NCBI RefSeq assembly: GCF_019929345.1
Contig: NZ_JAHZPJ010000007.1
Coordinates: 1 to 64,000 of the forward strand
DNA length: 64,000 nucleotides
Source of the DNA: Streptococcus oralis
GTDB taxonomy: Bacteria; Bacillota; Bacilli; Lactobacillales; Streptococcaceae
Direction of reading: 5' to 3'
In this document: positions 1 to 10,255 of the stretch, piece by piece
How positions within the stretch are numbered: position 1 is the stretch's first letter
Layout of the letters: each line of letters opens with the position of its first letter
The notes under the pieces: model-generated
Told to the model about the DNA's origin: nothing
Databases searched by the model: none
What the model saw: only the letters and a program-made list of their open reading frames with translations
Position numbers and translations under genes: made by a program

Positions 1-29
1 TATCTTCATAACTCAATTTCATAATAAAA

Positions 30-70
30 CACCCCAAAAGTTAGATTTTTTCTGTCTAACTTTTGGGGTG
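30..70. repeat. Perfect 16-bp inverted repeat, terminator-like and IS-end-like
   Basis: The arms CACCCCAAAAGTTAGA (30-45) and TCTAACTTTTGGGGTG (55-70) are exact reverse complements around a T-rich 9-nt loop. The structure could end transcription arriving from the left, in addition to the separate tracrRNA terminator. The right arm also resembles the end of the IS3-family remnant near 46,107 (TGTCTAACTTTTTGGGGTCA), so it may be the folded trace of an insertion sequence end. Function is inferred. Confidence 0.55.
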
Positions 71-90
71 CAGTTCAATAAATTAGTATA

Positions 91-187
91 ATAAAATAAA
101 AAGCACCGAATCGGTGCGCACTTTTTCAAGTTGTGTACGGACAAAAGCCTTATTTTAACTTGCTGTGTTGTTTCGAATAGTTCCAAC
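91..187 (-). ncRNA. tracrRNA of the type II-A CRISPR system
   Basis: Read on the minus strand, 187 to about 150 is an anti-repeat complementary to the array repeat. It is followed by the nexus-like AAGTTAAAATAAGGC segment, an AACTTGAAAAAGT stem and a final hairpin GCACCGATTCGGTGC (117-103) ending in T-rich sequence. This is the layout of the S. pyogenes and S. thermophilus CRISPR3 tracrRNA. It would pair with pre-crRNA for RNase III processing and be loaded into Cas9. Two differences from the array are visible: an A faces repeat C13 (C·A mismatch) and a U faces a repeat G (wobble). Confidence 0.93.
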
Positions 188-193
188 AATTAT

Positions 194-222
194 ATTATAT
201 ACCATTCTTTTAAAAATAGCAA
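194..222 (-). promoter_or_regulatory. Promoter of the short tracrRNA
   Basis: The minus strand has -35 TTGCTA (222-217), a 17-bp spacer and a perfect -10 TATAAT (199-194). Initiation about 7 nt further on falls near 187, exactly where the anti-repeat begins, so the main transcript would be a short form of roughly 95 nt. Confidence 0.75.
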
Positions 223-300
223 GAAAAAATCTATATAAAATAGAATAACATTTTATTTTACAACTATAAAAAAATTATATTGAAAGCGTTTTATAATTCG

Positions 301-329
301 TTGCTTTTAATAGCAAAAAGATATATAAT
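301..329 (+). promoter_or_regulatory. Promoter of the cas operon
   Basis: A -35 TTGCTT (301-306), 17-bp spacer and -10 TATAAT (324-329) precede cas9. The start codon at 399 has a GGAG ribosome site at 387-390. The promoter diverges from the tracrRNA promoter about 80 bp away. Confidence 0.7.
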
Positions 330-398
330 TTAGTTAAAGTTAATATATTAGCATTTGCTGATGCGACTCTAAAATTACAATAGAATGGAGAGAAATAG

Positions 399-3300
399 AT
401 GACTAAAAAACCTTACTCTATCGGACTTGATATCGGGACAAACAGCGTCGGATGGGCCGTCATTACAGATGACTATAAAGTTCCATCGAAAAAGATGAAA
501 GTTCGGGGTAATACTGATAAACACTTTATCAAGAAAAATCTCATTGGGGCTTTATTATTTGATGAGGGGGCTACTGCTGAGGATAGACGTCTCAAACGAA
601 CAGCACGTCGTCGCTATACTCGTCGGAAAAATCGTCTTCGCTATCTTCAAGAAATCTTTTCTGAGGAAATGAACAAGGTGGATAGTAGTTTCTTTCATCG
701 ATTAGAGGACTCCTTTTTAGTTCCTGACGATAAGAGAGGTAGTAAGTACCCTATTTTTGCTACCTTGGCAGAAGAAAAAGAATACCATAAGCAATTTCCA
801 ACTATCTATCATTTGAGAAAGCAACTGGCAGAGTCAAATGAAAAAGCAGATTTGCGTTTGATCTATCTAGCTCTTGCTCACATGATTAAATACCGCGGAC
901 ATTTTTTGATTGACGACCCCAAGTTTAAAGTTCAAAATAATGACATCCAAGGACTGTTTGAAAAATTCGTTGAAGAGTATGATAATGTTCAAGAAACCTC
1001 CCTTTCCAAAATCAAACTGAATGTCACAGAAATTCTAACTGCTAAAATCCCTAAGTCCGAAAAACAGGAACAACTTCTTAAGAACTACCCAAGTGAAAAG
1101 AAGAATACCTTATTTGGTAATTTAATTGGACTAGCTCTAGGATTGACACCTAATTTTAAAACAAATTTTAGCTTAGAGAACGATGCTAAATTACAAATAT
1201 CATCGGAGAGCTATGAAGAAGATCTTGGAAATCTCCTTGTACTAATCGGAGAAAATTTCATCGAACTCTTTTCTGCAGTGAAAAATCTAAGTGATGGTAT
1301 CTTATTAGCAGGTATCGTTTCAGATGAATCACCACATGCGCCTTTATCAACAAAAATGGTCATAAGAGTCAAAGAACATGAAGAAGACCTAGTCGCTTTA
1401 AAACAATTCATCAAAAACAATCTTCCAGAAAAATATGATGAAGTTTTTTCTGACCAATCTAAAGACGGGTATGCTGGGTATATCGATGGCAAGACCACTC
1501 AAGAAGCATTCTACAAATATATCAAAAATCTTCTCTCTAAATTCGAAGGGGCAGACTATTTCCTTGATAAAATTGAACGCGAGGATTTTCTAAGAAAACA
1601 GCGCACCTTTGATAATGGTTCTATTCCTCATCAAATTCATCTTCAAGAAATGAATGCCATTCTCCGTCGGCAAGGAGAACATTATCCATTTCTGAAGGAC
1701 AATAAAGAAAAGATAGAGAAAATCTTGACTTTCCGTATTCCTTATTACGTTGGCCCGTTGGCTCGTGGCAATCGTGATTTTGCTTGGCTTACTCGAAATT
1801 CTGATGAAGCAATTCGACCTTGGAATTTTGAAGAAATTGTTGATAAAGCAAGCTCTGCAGAAGACTTTATCAATAAAATGACTAACTACGACTTGTATCT
1901 ACCAGAAGAAAAAGTTTTGCCTAAGCACAGTCTGTTGTATGAAACATTTGCTGTCTACAATGAATTGACAAAAGTAAAATTTATTGCAGAAGGGTTGAGA
2001 GACTATCAATTCCTTGATAGTGGGCAGAAGAAGCAAATTGTTGATAGATGTTTCAAAGAAAAAAGAAAAGTAACTGAAAAGGACATTATCCATTATCTAC
2101 ACAATGTTGATGGTTACGATGGAATCGAACTAAAAGGAATTGACAAACAATTTAACGCTAGTCTTTCTACTTACCATGATCTGCTCAATATTATCAAGGA
2201 TAAAGAGTTTATGGATGACCCTAAAAATGAAGAGGTTCTTGAAAATATCGTCCACACGCTAACTATCTTTGAAGATCGTGAGATGATTAAGCAACGCCTT
2301 GCTCAATATGACTCCATCTTTGATGAAAAAGTGATTAAAGTACTGACTCGTCGACACTATACTGGTTGGGGAAAACTCTCTGCAAAGTTGATTAACGGCA
2401 TCCGTGATAAAAAAACCGCCAAAACGATTCTTGATTATCTGATTGATGACGATTACAACAATCGTAACTTTATGCAGTTAATAAAGGATGATGACCTTTC
2501 TTTCACTGAAATTATCAAAAAAGCACAAGTTGTGGGTGACACAGAAAATTTACGACAAGTTGTTCAAAATCTTCCTGGAAGTCCTGCAATTAAAAAAGGA
2601 ATTTTACAGAGTATAAAGTTAGTTGATGAACTTGTAAAGGTTATGGGGCACGATCCTGAATCCATTGTGATTGAAATGGCTCGCGAAAATCAGACAACTG
2701 CCAAAGGGAAAAAGAATTCCCAACAAAGATATAAACGCATTGAAGATTCACTGAAAATCTTAGCATCTGGACTTAACTCCAAAATTCTAAAAGAACATCC
2801 AACAGATAATAACCAACTTCAAAATGATCGCCTCTTCCTCTACTATCTCCAAAATGGAAAAGATATATACACAGGGAAACCTCTTGATATCAACCAACTG
2901 AGCAGCTATGACATTGACCACATCATCCCGCAGGCCTTTATAAAAGATGATTCTCTTGATAACCGTGTCTTGACTAGTTCAAAAGAAAATCGTGGTAAAT
3001 CTGATAATGTTCCTAGTCTGGAGGTTGTTCAAAAAAGAAAAGCTTTTTGGCAACAATTGTTGGATTCTAAATTGATTTCAGAACGTAAATTTAATAATTT
3101 AACCAAAGCTGAACGCGGCGGACTAGATGAGCGAGATAAAGTTGGTTTTATTAAACGCCAACTAGTTGAAACACGGCAAATCACAAAACATGTTGCACAG
3201 ATTTTGGATGCCCGCTTCAATACAGAAGTGAATGAGAAAAACCAGAAGATTCGTACCGTCAAAATCATCACTTTGAAATCCAATCTAGTTTCCAACTTCC

Positions 3301-4571
3301 GTAAAGAATTTAGGTTATACAAGGTGCGGGAAATCAATGACTACCACCACGCGCATGATGCCTATTTAAATGCAGTGGTTGCTAAAGCTATCCTTAAGAA
3401 ATATCCTAAACTAGAGTCTGAATTCGTCTATGGGGACTATCAAAAGTACGATCTTAAGCGATACATCTCAAGATCCAAAGACCCTAAAGAAATCGAAAAA
3501 GCAACTGAAAAGTATTTCTTCTACTCAAACCTGTTGAACTTCTTTAAAGAAGAGGTGCATTACGCAGACGGAACCATCGTAAAAAGAGAAAATATTGAGT
3601 ATTCCAAAGATACCGGAGAAATCGCTTGGAATAAGGAAAAAGATTTCGCTACAATCAAAAAAGTGCTTTCACTTCCGCAGGTGAATATTGTGAAGAAAAC
3701 AGAAATTCAGACACATGGTCTAGATAGAGGTAAGCCTAAAGGATTGTTCAATTCTAATCCATCTCCTAAACCATCAGAAGGTAGTAAAGAAAATCTTGTT
3801 CCAATTAAACAAGGACTTGATCCACGAAAATACGGTGGTTACGCTGGTATTTCTAACTCATACGCGATCTTAGTTAAAGCTATTATCGAAAAAGGAGCGA
3901 AAAAACAACAAAAGACAATTCTTGAGTTTCAAGGTATCTCTATTTTAGATAAAATAAATTTTGAAAATAACAAGGAAAACTATCTTCTTGAAAAAGGATA
4001 TATAAAAATTCTTTCAACTATTACATTGCCTAAGTATAGTTTGTTTGAGTTTCCTGATGGTACAAGAAGGAGGCTAGCAAGTATTCTATCAACAAACAAT
4101 AAACGAGGAGAAATTCATAAAGGTAATGAATTGGTCATCCCCGAAAAGTATACGACTCTTTTGTATCATGCTAAGAATATTAATAAGGCACTCGAACCAG
4201 AACACTTAGAGTATGTTGAGAAACATAGGGATGAGTTTGCCAAACTCTTAGATTATGTACTTGATTTTAACGAGAAGTATGTTGGGGCGTTAAAAAATGG
4301 AGAGAGAATCCGGCAAGCATTTACAGATTGGGAAACAGTAGATATCAAAGAATTGTGTTTCAGCTTCATTGGTCCAGAAAATAGTAAAAATGCTGGTTTA
4401 TTCGAATTGACATCACAAGGAAGCGCCTCTGATTTCGAATTTTTAGGAGTAAAAATTCCACGATACAGGGACTATACACCTTCATCACTCCTCAACGCCA
4501 CCCTCATTCACCAATCTATCACTGGTCTCTACGAGACTCGGATTGATTTAAGCAAACTAGGAGAAGACTAA
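399..4571 (+). CDS. cas9: CRISPR-associated endonuclease Cas9, type II-A
   Basis: This is the RNA-guided, dual-nuclease effector that cuts DNA complementary to crRNA beside a PAM. It has 1390 residues, the usual length for S. pyogenes and S. thermophilus CRISPR3 Cas9. RuvC-I is near the N-terminus ([14 protein letters not shown]11), followed by the Arg-rich bridge helix (about 63-85). The HNH motif [10 protein letters not shown] contains H841 and is followed by N855; the later RuvC motif is HHAHDAYL (about 983-990). In the C-terminal PAM-reading region R1355 and R1357 align with S. pyogenes R1333 and R1335, so an NGG-type PAM is inferred. All catalytic residues looked for are present. It overlaps cas1 by one base. 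Confidence 0.98.
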   Translation: MTKKPYSIGLDIGTNSVGWAVITDDYKVPSKKMKVRGNTDKHFIKKNLIGALLFDEGATAEDRRLKRTARRRYTRRKNRLRYLQEIFSEEMNKVDSSFFHRLEDSFLVPDDKRGSKYPIFATLAEEKEYHKQFPTIYHLRKQLAESNEKADLRLIYLALAHMIKYRGHFLIDDPKFKVQNNDIQGLFEKFVEEYDNVQETSLSKIKLNVTEILTAKIPKSEKQEQLLKNYPSEKKNTLFGNLIGLALGLTPNFKTNFSLENDAKLQISSESYEEDLGNLLVLIGENFIELFSAVKNLSDGILLAGIVSDESPHAPLSTKMVIRVKEHEEDLVALKQFIKNNLPEKYDEVFSDQSKDGYAGYIDGKTTQEAFYKYIKNLLSKFEGADYFLDKIEREDFLRKQRTFDNGSIPHQIHLQEMNAILRRQGEHYPFLKDNKEKIEKILTFRIPYYVGPLARGNRDFAWLTRNSDEAIRPWNFEEIVDKASSAEDFINKMTNYDLYLPEEKVLPKHSLLYETFAVYNELTKVKFIAEGLRDYQFLDSGQKKQIVDRCFKEKRKVTEKDIIHYLHNVDGYDGIELKGIDKQFNASLSTYHDLLNIIKDKEFMDDPKNEEVLENIVHTLTIFEDREMIKQRLAQYDSIFDEKVIKVLTRRHYTGWGKLSAKLINGIRDKKTAKTILDYLIDDDYNNRNFMQLIKDDDLSFTEIIKKAQVVGDTENLRQVVQNLPGSPAIKKGILQSIKLVDELVKVMGHDPESIVIEMARENQTTAKGKKNSQQRYKRIEDSLKILASGLNSKILKEHPTDNNQLQNDRLFLYYLQNGKDIYTGKPLDINQLSSYDIDHIIPQAFIKDDSLDNRVLTSSKENRGKSDNVPSLEVVQKRKAFWQQLLDSKLISERKFNNLTKAERGGLDERDKVGFIKRQLVETRQITKHVAQILDARFNTEVNEKNQKIRTVKIITLKSNLVSNFRKEFRLYKVREINDYHHAHDAYLNAVVAKAILKKYPKLESEFVYGDYQKYDLKRYISRSKDPKEIEKATEKYFFYSNLLNFFKEEVHYADGTIVKRENIEYSKDTGEIAWNKEKDFATIKKVLSLPQVNIVKKTEIQTHGLDRGKPKGLFNSNPSPKPSEGSKENLVPIKQGLDPRKYGGYAGISNSYAILVKAIIEKGAKKQQKTILEFQGISILDKINFENNKENYLLEKGYIKILSTITLPKYSLFEFPDGTRRRLASILSTNNKRGEIHKGNELVIPEKYTTLLYHAKNINKALEPEHLEYVEKHRDEFAKLLDYVLDFNEKYVGALKNGERIRQAFTDWETVDIKELCFSFIGPENSKNAGLFELTSQGSASDFEFLGVKIPRYRDYTPSSLLNATLIHQSITGLYETRIDLSKLGED

Positions 4572-5437
4572 TGGGATGGAGAACTGTTGTTGTCAATACG
4601 CACTCTAAACTTTCCTACAAGAACAATCACTTGATTTTTAAAGATGCCTCTCGGACAGAGTTGATTCACCTGTCCGAGGTGGATATCTTACTTTTGGAGA
4701 CGACAGATATCGTACTCTCAACCATGTTGATTAAGCGATTGGTAGATGAAAATATTCTGGTCATCTTTTGTGATGATAAACGCTTGCCAACTGCATACTT
4801 AATGCCCTACTACGGTCGGCACGATTCCAGTTTGCAACTTTCTCGGCAAATCACATGGAATGAGAAGGCTAAAGCTCAAGTTTGGACGACTATTATTGCA
4901 CAAAAAATTCTCAATCAGGCTTTTTATCTGGGGAGTTGTGGTTTTCTAGAAAAATCTCAGTCCGTCATCGATCTCTATCATGGGTTGGATTTATTTGATC
5001 CGAGCAATCGTGAGGGACATGCTGCTCGGATTTATTTTAATACCTTGTTTGGAAATGATTTTAGTCGTGAGCAAGATAATGATGTCAATGCTGCCTTGGA
5101 CTACGGCTATACCTTGATTTTGAGTATGTTTGCGCGTGAGATTGTGCTATCTGGCTGTATGACTCAGTTTGGCTTGAAACATGCTAATCAGTTTAATCAA
5201 TTCAACCTAGCTAGCGATATTATGGAGCCTTTTCGTCCGATTATTGACAGAATCGTCTATGAAAATCGAAACAGTTCTTTTGTCAAAATCAAGCGAGAAC
5301 TTTTCACTATTTTCTCGGACACCTTCCACTACAATGGCAAAGATATGTACCTGTCTAATATCGTCAGCGACTATACTAAGAAAGTCATCCAAGCCCTTAA
5401 TCAACCGGAGAAAGGAGTTCCTGAGTTTAGGATATGA
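4571..5437 (+). CDS. cas1: CRISPR integrase subunit Cas1, type II-A
   Basis: Cas1 is the catalytic subunit of the Cas1-Cas2 complex that inserts new spacers at the leader end. The 288-residue protein carries the expected metal ligands: E148 in NREGHAA, H204 in GLKHANQ and E219 in DIMEPFRP. Its ATG overlaps the cas9 stop by one base and its end overlaps cas2 by four bases (ATGA), which implies translational coupling. The protein looks intact. Confidence 0.98.
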   Translation: MGWRTVVVNTHSKLSYKNNHLIFKDASRTELIHLSEVDILLLETTDIVLSTMLIKRLVDENILVIFCDDKRLPTAYLMPYYGRHDSSLQLSRQITWNEKAKAQVWTTIIAQKILNQAFYLGSCGFLEKSQSVIDLYHGLDLFDPSNREGHAARIYFNTLFGNDFSREQDNDVNAALDYGYTLILSMFAREIVLSGCMTQFGLKHANQFNQFNLASDIMEPFRPIIDRIVYENRNSSFVKIKRELFTIFSDTFHYNGKDMYLSNIVSDYTKKVIQALNQPEKGVPEFRI

Positions 5438-5778
5438 GTTATCGATATATGCGTATGATTTTAATGTTTGATATGCCGGTTGATACTGTAGAGGAACGCA
5501 AGGCCTATCGGAAATTTCGGAAGTTCCTCATAGATGAGGGATTTATCATGCACCAATTCTCCATCTATAGCAAGCTTTTGCTCAATAACTCTGCTAATAA
5601 TGCCATGATTGAGCGACTCAAGACTCATAACCCTAAAAAAGGGAACATCACTCTCTTAACCGTCACAGAAAAGCAGTTTTCTCGCATGATTTACTTAAAT
5701 GGCGAGCGAAATACCAGCGTAGCAAACTCCGACGCACGTTTGGTTTTTCTAGGAGAGGAGCCTAGAGATGAAGATTAA
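5434..5778 (+). CDS. cas2: CRISPR adaptation protein Cas2
   Basis: Cas2 is the small structural partner of Cas1 in spacer acquisition. The 114-residue ferredoxin-fold protein opens with the typical [12 protein letters not shown] strand containing the conserved Asp. It is translationally coupled to cas1 by ATGA and overlaps csn2 by 11 bases, so the four cas genes form one tight operon. Confidence 0.97.
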   Translation: MSYRYMRMILMFDMPVDTVEERKAYRKFRKFLIDEGFIMHQFSIYSKLLLNNSANNAMIERLKTHNPKKGNITLLTVTEKQFSRMIYLNGERNTSVANSDARLVFLGEEPRDED

Positions 5779-6430
5779 TTTCCCATTATTGGATGAACCA
5801 TTGGCTATTGAAAATGCAACCTTTTTAGTGTTGGAAGACCAGTTTACCTTTTCAACTATCGTCAAGCAGTTCTACCAGTACACTGATGATGGAGAGTTAA
5901 AGTTGTTTGATAGAAATCTAAAAGCTCTGAAAGAGGCTGAGTTACTAGTGATAACGGATGTCTTAGGATACAATCTCAACTCACCCACTATGCTCAAGCT
6001 GATACATGCGGATCTTGAAAATCAGCTCAATGACAAACCAGAAGTCAAATCCATGATTGAAAAGTTAGTTGCTACGATTACAGAATTGCTAGCATTTGAG
6101 TGTTTGGAAAACGAACTAGACCTAGAGTACGATGAAATCACCATTCTAGAGTTGATCGATGCGTTAGGGGTCAAAGTGGAAACTCTAAGTGATACACCTT
6201 TTGAAAAGATGCTAGAAATTGTTCAGGTTTTCAAATATCTTTCCAAAAAGAAACTCCTTGTCTTCATCAATGCGACCGCCTATCTATCAAAGGATGAGTT
6301 AGTAAATCTGATAGAGTATATCCAACTCAATCAACTAAGAGTCTTATTTGTTGAACCTCGAAAAGTCTATGATTTTCCGCAGTATGTGCTGGATCAAGAC
6401 TATTTCTTGAATCCTGAAAATATGGTATAA
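5768..6430 (+). CDS. csn2: CRISPR adaptation protein Csn2, type II-A
   Basis: Csn2 forms a ring that slides on DNA ends and is needed for spacer acquisition in subtype II-A; its presence fixes the subtype. At 220 residues it matches the usual Csn2 length, and it opens with [20 protein letters not shown], recognisably the family N-terminus. Its stop codon TAA lies inside a TATAAT hexamer (6426-6431) that may serve as the array promoter. Confidence 0.95.
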   Translation: MKINFPLLDEPLAIENATFLVLEDQFTFSTIVKQFYQYTDDGELKLFDRNLKALKEAELLVITDVLGYNLNSPTMLKLIHADLENQLNDKPEVKSMIEKLVATITELLAFECLENELDLEYDEITILELIDALGVKVETLSDTPFEKMLEIVQVFKYLSKKKLLVFINATAYLSKDELVNLIEYIQLNQLRVLFVEPRKVYDFPQYVLDQDYFLNPENMV

Positions 6431-6520
6431 TAAGAGTAACAATTGGAATCAGACGAACTGAAGTCTGGCTGGGACGAATGGCGCGATTACGAAATTTCGT
6501 GAGAAAAATTTTTCTACGAG
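6426..6520 (+). promoter_or_regulatory. CRISPR leader with possible array promoter
   Basis: The leader runs from the end of csn2 to the first repeat. A strong TATAAT (6426-6431) preceded by TGG overlaps the csn2 stop; only a poor -35 is visible. Downstream are a small hairpin (CAGAC/GTCTG, about 6452-6469) and a 12-bp palindrome ACGAAATTTCGT (6489-6500). The leader ends in TTTCTACGAG directly before the first repeat, like the leader-anchoring end I recall for type II-A arrays. Confidence 0.7.
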
Positions 6521-7016
6521 GTTTTAGAGCTGTGCTGTTTCGAATGGTTCCAAAACTTCAGGGTAAAAAGTATGATAGTTTTTACTGTTTTAGAGCTGTG
6601 CTGTTTCGAATGGTTCCAAAACGAGGTGATTAGATGGCTTACTTAACTAAAGGTTTTAGAGCTGTGCTGTTTCGAATGGTTCCAAAACTAAAGCTGTGAT
6701 TGAGGCATCAACCGCTGAGTTTTAGAGCTGTGCTGTTTCGAATGGTTCCAAAACAGAGTGAGAAAAGGATCTATCGAACTTGCAGTTTTAGAGCTGTGCT
6801 GTTTCGAATGGTTCCAAAACGCAAGTAACAGACAGCTGGACAGGCTTAAAGTTTTAGAGCTGTGCTGTTTCGAATGGTTCCAAAACGGGTGTTTGATTGT
6901 TCAGGTGTGGAAGTTCGTTTTAGAGCTGTGCTGTTTCGAATGGTTCCAAAACCCCTATCGGATTCTATCACTTTGCACGCTTGTTTTAGAGCTGTGCTGT
7001 TTCGAATGATTCAAAC
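6521..7016 (+). CRISPR. Type II-A CRISPR array, 8 repeats and 7 spacers
   Basis: Seven identical 36-bp repeats start at 6521, 6587, 6653, 6719, 6785, 6851 and 6917. They begin GTTTTAGAGCTGTGCTG and end GAATGGTTCCAAAAC. An eighth, degenerate repeat at 6983-7016 ends GAATGATTCAAAC. Seven spacers, all exactly 30 bp, lie between them. The degenerate last copy marks the old, leader-distal end. Spacer 2 (6623-6652) contains a ribosome-site-like GAGGTGATTAG followed by ATG and open codons, so its target probably spans the translation start of a foreign gene. I saw no match to the spacers elsewhere in the window, but this was by eye only. Confidence 0.98.
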
Positions 7017-7022
7017 TTACAT

Positions 7023-7053
7023 AAAAAGCTACTCAAAAAATGAGTAGCTTTTT
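7023..7053. terminator. Bidirectional terminator after the CRISPR array
   Basis: AAAAAGCTACTCA pairs with TGAGTAGCTTTTT around a short A-rich loop. T runs exist on both strands, so it can end the array transcript (plus) and the converging rhomboid operon (minus). Confidence 0.85.
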
Positions 7054-7066
7054 AACTATTCCAACC

Positions 7067-7747
7067 CTACACATAGCTCATTCCTTTGTAGAAAAGGAAA
7101 ACGGCCAATGCAATAAAAAGTACAGTGGCTCCGATTCTCTGGCTAGTACTATACATCCTTCTCTCCCCTTTGACTGGAAAGATGACTGCCAGAAAGGCCC
7201 CTCCTACTGCGCCACCGATATGCCCAGCTAGGCTGATTCCTGGGATCAGAACACTTCCAATGATATTTATCACGAAAAGTGTAAGATAGGATTGCCCCAA
7301 CTGCTGGATATAGGGGTTGCGAGTTGCATAGCGCAAGACGATAATCGCAGCAAATAGTCCGTAAAGAGAAGTGGACGCTCCTGCTGCTAGGACTTTCGGT
7401 GTGAAAGCAAAAACAAAGAGATTGCCCATCATTCCTGATAAGAGATAGAGAAAAAAGAACTGTCTGGAGCCGAAAATCTCCTCCACCTGTCGTCCAAGAA
7501 AGTAGAGTGAAATCATATTGACAATGAAATGCTCCCAACCGATATGCACAAATATAGCCGAAAAAAGGCGCCAAATCTGCTCGGGGAACAGGCGAATGAT
7601 CGGTCCATACATGGCTCCAAACTGAAAAAGAGTTTTTGCTTGATCAAAGTTGATACCCGTAGTAATCAGCATCAAGAGAAATACCAATGCTGTTACTAGG
7701 AGAAAGAAACTAGTCACAGGGTAACGTTTATCAAAGATTTCCTTCAT
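7067..7747 (-). CDS. Rhomboid family intramembrane serine protease
   Basis: This polytopic membrane protease of 226 residues is predicted to cleave substrates within the bilayer. The catalytic serine lies in GASTSLYG (S125) and the general-base histidine in GHIGG (H176), with the expected hydrophobic segments around them. The WRLFSAIFVHIGWEHFIVNM segment is the typical rhomboid loop-1/TM2 region. The gene overlaps the end of the cyclo-ligase gene by 17 bases and is co-transcribed with it. No substrate can be deduced. Confidence 0.93.
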   Translation of the reverse strand: MKEIFDKRYPVTSFFLLVTALVFLLMLITTGINFDQAKTLFQFGAMYGPIIRLFPEQIWRLFSAIFVHIGWEHFIVNMISLYFLGRQVEEIFGSRQFFFLYLLSGMMGNLFVFAFTPKVLAAGASTSLYGLFAAIIVLRYATRNPYIQQLGQSYLTLFVINIIGSVLIPGISLAGHIGGAVGGAFLAVIFPVKGERRMYSTSQRIGATVLFIALAVFLFYKGMSYV

Positions 7748-8270
7748 AGATTAGCACCTCCTGAACGGGAATATCATGGTCTTCCGAGTTGAAATCCTGG
7801 ATTTGACAAGGATAAATTGTACTTAGGCTATGCCCACCAAAATTCTCCAGATAGCGGTCGTAGTAACCTCCGCCATATCCGATCCGATAGCCCTCTGTTG
7901 TAAAAGCCAGCCCTGGAACATGAATCAAATCAATCTGAGACGGTTCCACCACTTCCAAGTCTCCTTGCGGTTCCAGTAAACCAAAGGAAGTTTTTACCAA
8001 CTGCTGCGGATCATATACCACAAACTCCATGCGCCCCTTGGGATGGGTTTTGGGTATCAGAACCTTTTTGCCGTTCTTCAGCGCCCGCTCGATCAGTTCT
8101 TGCGTTTGAAATTCATGAGGAAAAGAGAGATAGGTTGCGATGGTCTTGGCTTCTTGGTAAAAGGGATGTTGTAAGAAACGCTCGGTTAAAGCTCGATCCA
8201 TAGCCTGTTTTTGCTCCTGAGATAGAGCCTTCATTTCTTGCAAAATTTTCTTGCGTAGTTCTGCTTTCAT
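7731..8270 (-). CDS. 5-formyltetrahydrofolate cyclo-ligase
   Basis: The enzyme uses ATP to convert 5-formyl-THF to 5,10-methenyl-THF in cytosolic folate metabolism. The family signature GYGGGYYDRYL is present near residue 135. I start the protein at the ATG at 8270 because AGAGGTG sits just upstream at the right distance. An in-frame GTG at 8279 would add three residues but overlaps that ribosome site. The gene is in a minus-strand run with the deacetylase upstream and the rhomboid gene downstream. Confidence 0.93.
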   Translation of the reverse strand: MKAELRKKILQEMKALSQEQKQAMDRALTERFLQHPFYQEAKTIATYLSFPHEFQTQELIERALKNGKKVLIPKTHPKGRMEFVVYDPQQLVKTSFGLLEPQGDLEVVEPSQIDLIHVPGLAFTTEGYRIGYGGGYYDRYLENFGGHSLSTIYPCQIQDFNSEDHDIPVQEVLIYEGNL

Positions 8271-8281
8271 AGACAACACCT

Positions 8282-9412
8282 CTACTCTGCTGCCTTCTTT
8301 TTCAGGAAACTATATACTGCTTCCACCCCGATGGCTAAGGCTTCTTCCTTAGGACTCATCTGAGGGTGATGAAGGGCGTAAGGACTATCGATACCTAGCC
8401 AGAACATAACGCCATCTACCTTCGAAAGGAGATAACCAAAGTCCTCACCAGTCATAGCAGGCTCGATATCAATCAACTCGATTCCGTCTTTCTCTTCAAA
8501 AAAGTCCATCAGTTCACGCGCCAAGGCTGGATTGTTCTCAACAGGCAGGTAGCCCCCTTGTTTGAGTTCCACTTCTACTTCCATACCAAAGGCTGCTGCA
8601 ACCCCTTCTGCGACTGTTTTGACTCTCTTTTGCACCAAAAGGCTCATGTCCTGGGTCAAGGCACGAATGGTCCCATGCAAAAAGGCTGTATCTGTGATGA
8701 TATTATTGGTTGTCCCAGCTTGGAAAAGGCCAAAGGTCACCACCGCTCCCTCGATGGGATTGACATTGCGGCTGACAACTGATTGCACCTGGGTTACAAA
8801 GTAACTAGCAGCCACCAAGGCGTCATTGGCTTCATGCGGAAAGGCTGCATGTCCCCCTTTTCCTTTGAAACGAATCTTCACCTCACAGGTCCCTGCAAAG
8901 AGCGTATGGGTATTGGTCGCGATCTGTCCAACCTTCAAATCCGGACGAACATGGAGTCCATAAAATTGGTCTGGCAACCAATTTCCAAAAGCGCCATCCT
9001 CATACATGAGCATGCCACCAGCTTCATTTTCTTCAGCAGGCTGAAATAGGAAGAGCAAATTATTCTTGGGTTGCTCCTCAAGGGCGCGTTCTAGACAGCC
9101 CAAGGCAATAGTCATATGAAAATCATGGCCACAAGCATGCATACGACCTTGATGTTGGGAAGAAAAAGAAAGGCCTGTTTGTTCGACGATAGGCAGACCA
9201 TCAATATCCGTTCGCCAACCAATGGTCCGCTCCGGCTGACTCCCCTGCAGGTAGACCAAAATACCTGTCCGCCAAGTACGAACTTGAACAAAGTCCTTGC
9301 CCGTGGTCAATTTTTCAATCACATCCAACAAATAATCCTGAGTCTTGAATTCTTCCAAACCAATCTCTGGAATCTGGTGCAAATCTCGTCTAGTCTGAAT
9401 CAAATCTAACAT
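8282..9412 (-). CDS. dapL: N-acetyldiaminopimelate deacetylase (M20 amidohydrolase)
   Basis: The M20 metallopeptidase-fold protein has 376 residues. Metal-site motifs are visible (ACGHDFHM near residue 93, [10 protein letters not shown], and the C-terminal [12 protein letters not shown]). The family includes hippurate hydrolases. The next gene upstream is the tetrahydrodipicolinate N-acetyltransferase, so I assign this one to the acetyl branch of lysine/diaminopimelate synthesis, removing acetate from N-acetyl-LL-DAP. In streptococci that pathway supplies lysine for peptidoglycan. The symbol follows B. subtilis usage and should not be confused with the unrelated aminotransferase of the same name. 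Confidence 0.88.
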   Translation of the reverse strand: MLDLIQTRRDLHQIPEIGLEEFKTQDYLLDVIEKLTTGKDFVQVRTWRTGILVYLQGSQPERTIGWRTDIDGLPIVEQTGLSFSSQHQGRMHACGHDFHMTIALGCLERALEEQPKNNLLFLFQPAEENEAGGMLMYEDGAFGNWLPDQFYGLHVRPDLKVGQIATNTHTLFAGTCEVKIRFKGKGGHAAFPHEANDALVAASYFVTQVQSVVSRNVNPIEGAVVTFGLFQAGTTNNIITDTAFLHGTIRALTQDMSLLVQKRVKTVAEGVAAAFGMEVEVELKQGGYLPVENNPALARELMDFFEEKDGIELIDIEPAMTGEDFGYLLSKVDGVMFWLGIDSPYALHHPQMSPKEEALAIGVEAVYSFLKKKAAE

Positions 9413-9435
9413 CTATCTATCCTCCGATATAGCAG

Positions 9436-9466
9436 AAAGAGGCTGGAAAAAGGGTCCCGCCTCTTT
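9436..9466. terminator. Hairpin between dapH and the deacetylase gene
   Basis: The 8-bp arms AAAGAGGC and GCCTCTTT surround a 15-nt loop. The plus strand is followed by T's; the minus strand, the direction of transcription here, lacks a clean T run. It may only attenuate or protect an mRNA end within the dapH-dapL unit. Confidence 0.5.
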
Positions 9467-9472
9467 TTATTT

Positions 9473-10171
9473 TTACAAGGTACGAAGCGCATCCTCAAGC
9501 GCTGTTTTTTGTTGAGTTTGGGCATCAATCTCTTTGATGATACGAGCTGGAACACCTGCTACCACAACGTTTTCTGGGACATCTTGGGTAACGATAGCTC
9601 CTGCGGCGACAACTGAACCACTACCGATTTGGACTCCTTCGATAACCACTGCATTAGCACCGATAAGAACATTGTCTCCGACACGGACTGGTTCAGCACT
9701 AGCTGGTTCAATCACACCTGCCAAAACTGCACCTGCACCAACGTGGCTGTTCTTCCCAACGATAGCACGACCACCAAGGATGGCACCCATGTCAATCATG
9801 GTTCCTGCACCGATTTCAGCACCGATATTGATAACAGTTCCCATCATGATAACAGCATTGTCACCAATTTCCACCTGGTCACGGATAATAGCACCTGGCT
9901 CGATACGAGCGTTGATAGCACGTTTATCTAGCAAGGGAACTGCCGAATTACGAGCATCTTGCTCGACAATATAATCTTGATTTTCTACTAAACCTTCGAG
10001 AAGCGGAGCCACGTCCTTCCAGTCTCCGAATAGAACATTTCCTAGTTTGACAACAGAGCTAGGCACAGCAGTTGCGAGTTGCCCTTCAAAGGTTACTTTG
10101 ACACTAGTTTTCTTTTCAGCATTGGCGATAAATTGGATAATTTCTTGAGCGTTCATTTTTGTAGCAGTCAT
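9473..10171 (-). CDS. dapH: Tetrahydrodipicolinate N-acetyltransferase
   Basis: The enzyme transfers acetyl from acetyl-CoA to tetrahydrodipicolinate, opening the acetylated route to diaminopimelate and lysine. The 232-residue protein has an N-terminal alpha/beta domain ([21 protein letters not shown]) and then a left-handed beta-helix of hexapeptide repeats (about 85-205, e.g. [19 protein letters not shown]). It lies upstream of the matching deacetylase gene. The family is also named DapD in pneumococcal annotations. Confidence 0.94.
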   Translation of the reverse strand: MTATKMNAQEIIQFIANAEKKTSVKVTFEGQLATAVPSSVVKLGNVLFGDWKDVAPLLEGLVENQDYIVEQDARNSAVPLLDKRAINARIEPGAIIRDQVEIGDNAVIMMGTVINIGAEIGAGTMIDMGAILGGRAIVGKNSHVGAGAVLAGVIEPASAEPVRVGDNVLIGANAVVIEGVQIGSGSVVAAGAIVTQDVPENVVVAGVPARIIKEIDAQTQQKTALEDALRTL

Positions 10172-10255
10172 AGGCGCCTCCTGGTTCGTTATAATGATAC
10201 CTATTCTACCAAAAAAGGCTTCAAATTTGAAGCCTCAACTATCAAATAATCATCT

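Noticed and set aside
6521..7016. Self-targeting spacers against the ICE or other window genes
   Set aside because: No match was noticed by eye for any of the seven spacers. A real alignment search would be needed to exclude it fully.
6758..7047. Open frames across the CRISPR array with repeating LELCCFEWFQN or FRAVLFRMVPK units
   Set aside because: They are translations of the direct repeats, kept open by the 66-bp period, which is divisible by three. They are not proteins.
9534..9974. Long plus-strand frames opposite dapH
   Set aside because: They follow from the hexapeptide repeat codons read in reverse; Thr/Pro/Ile-rich low-complexity products without ribosome sites.
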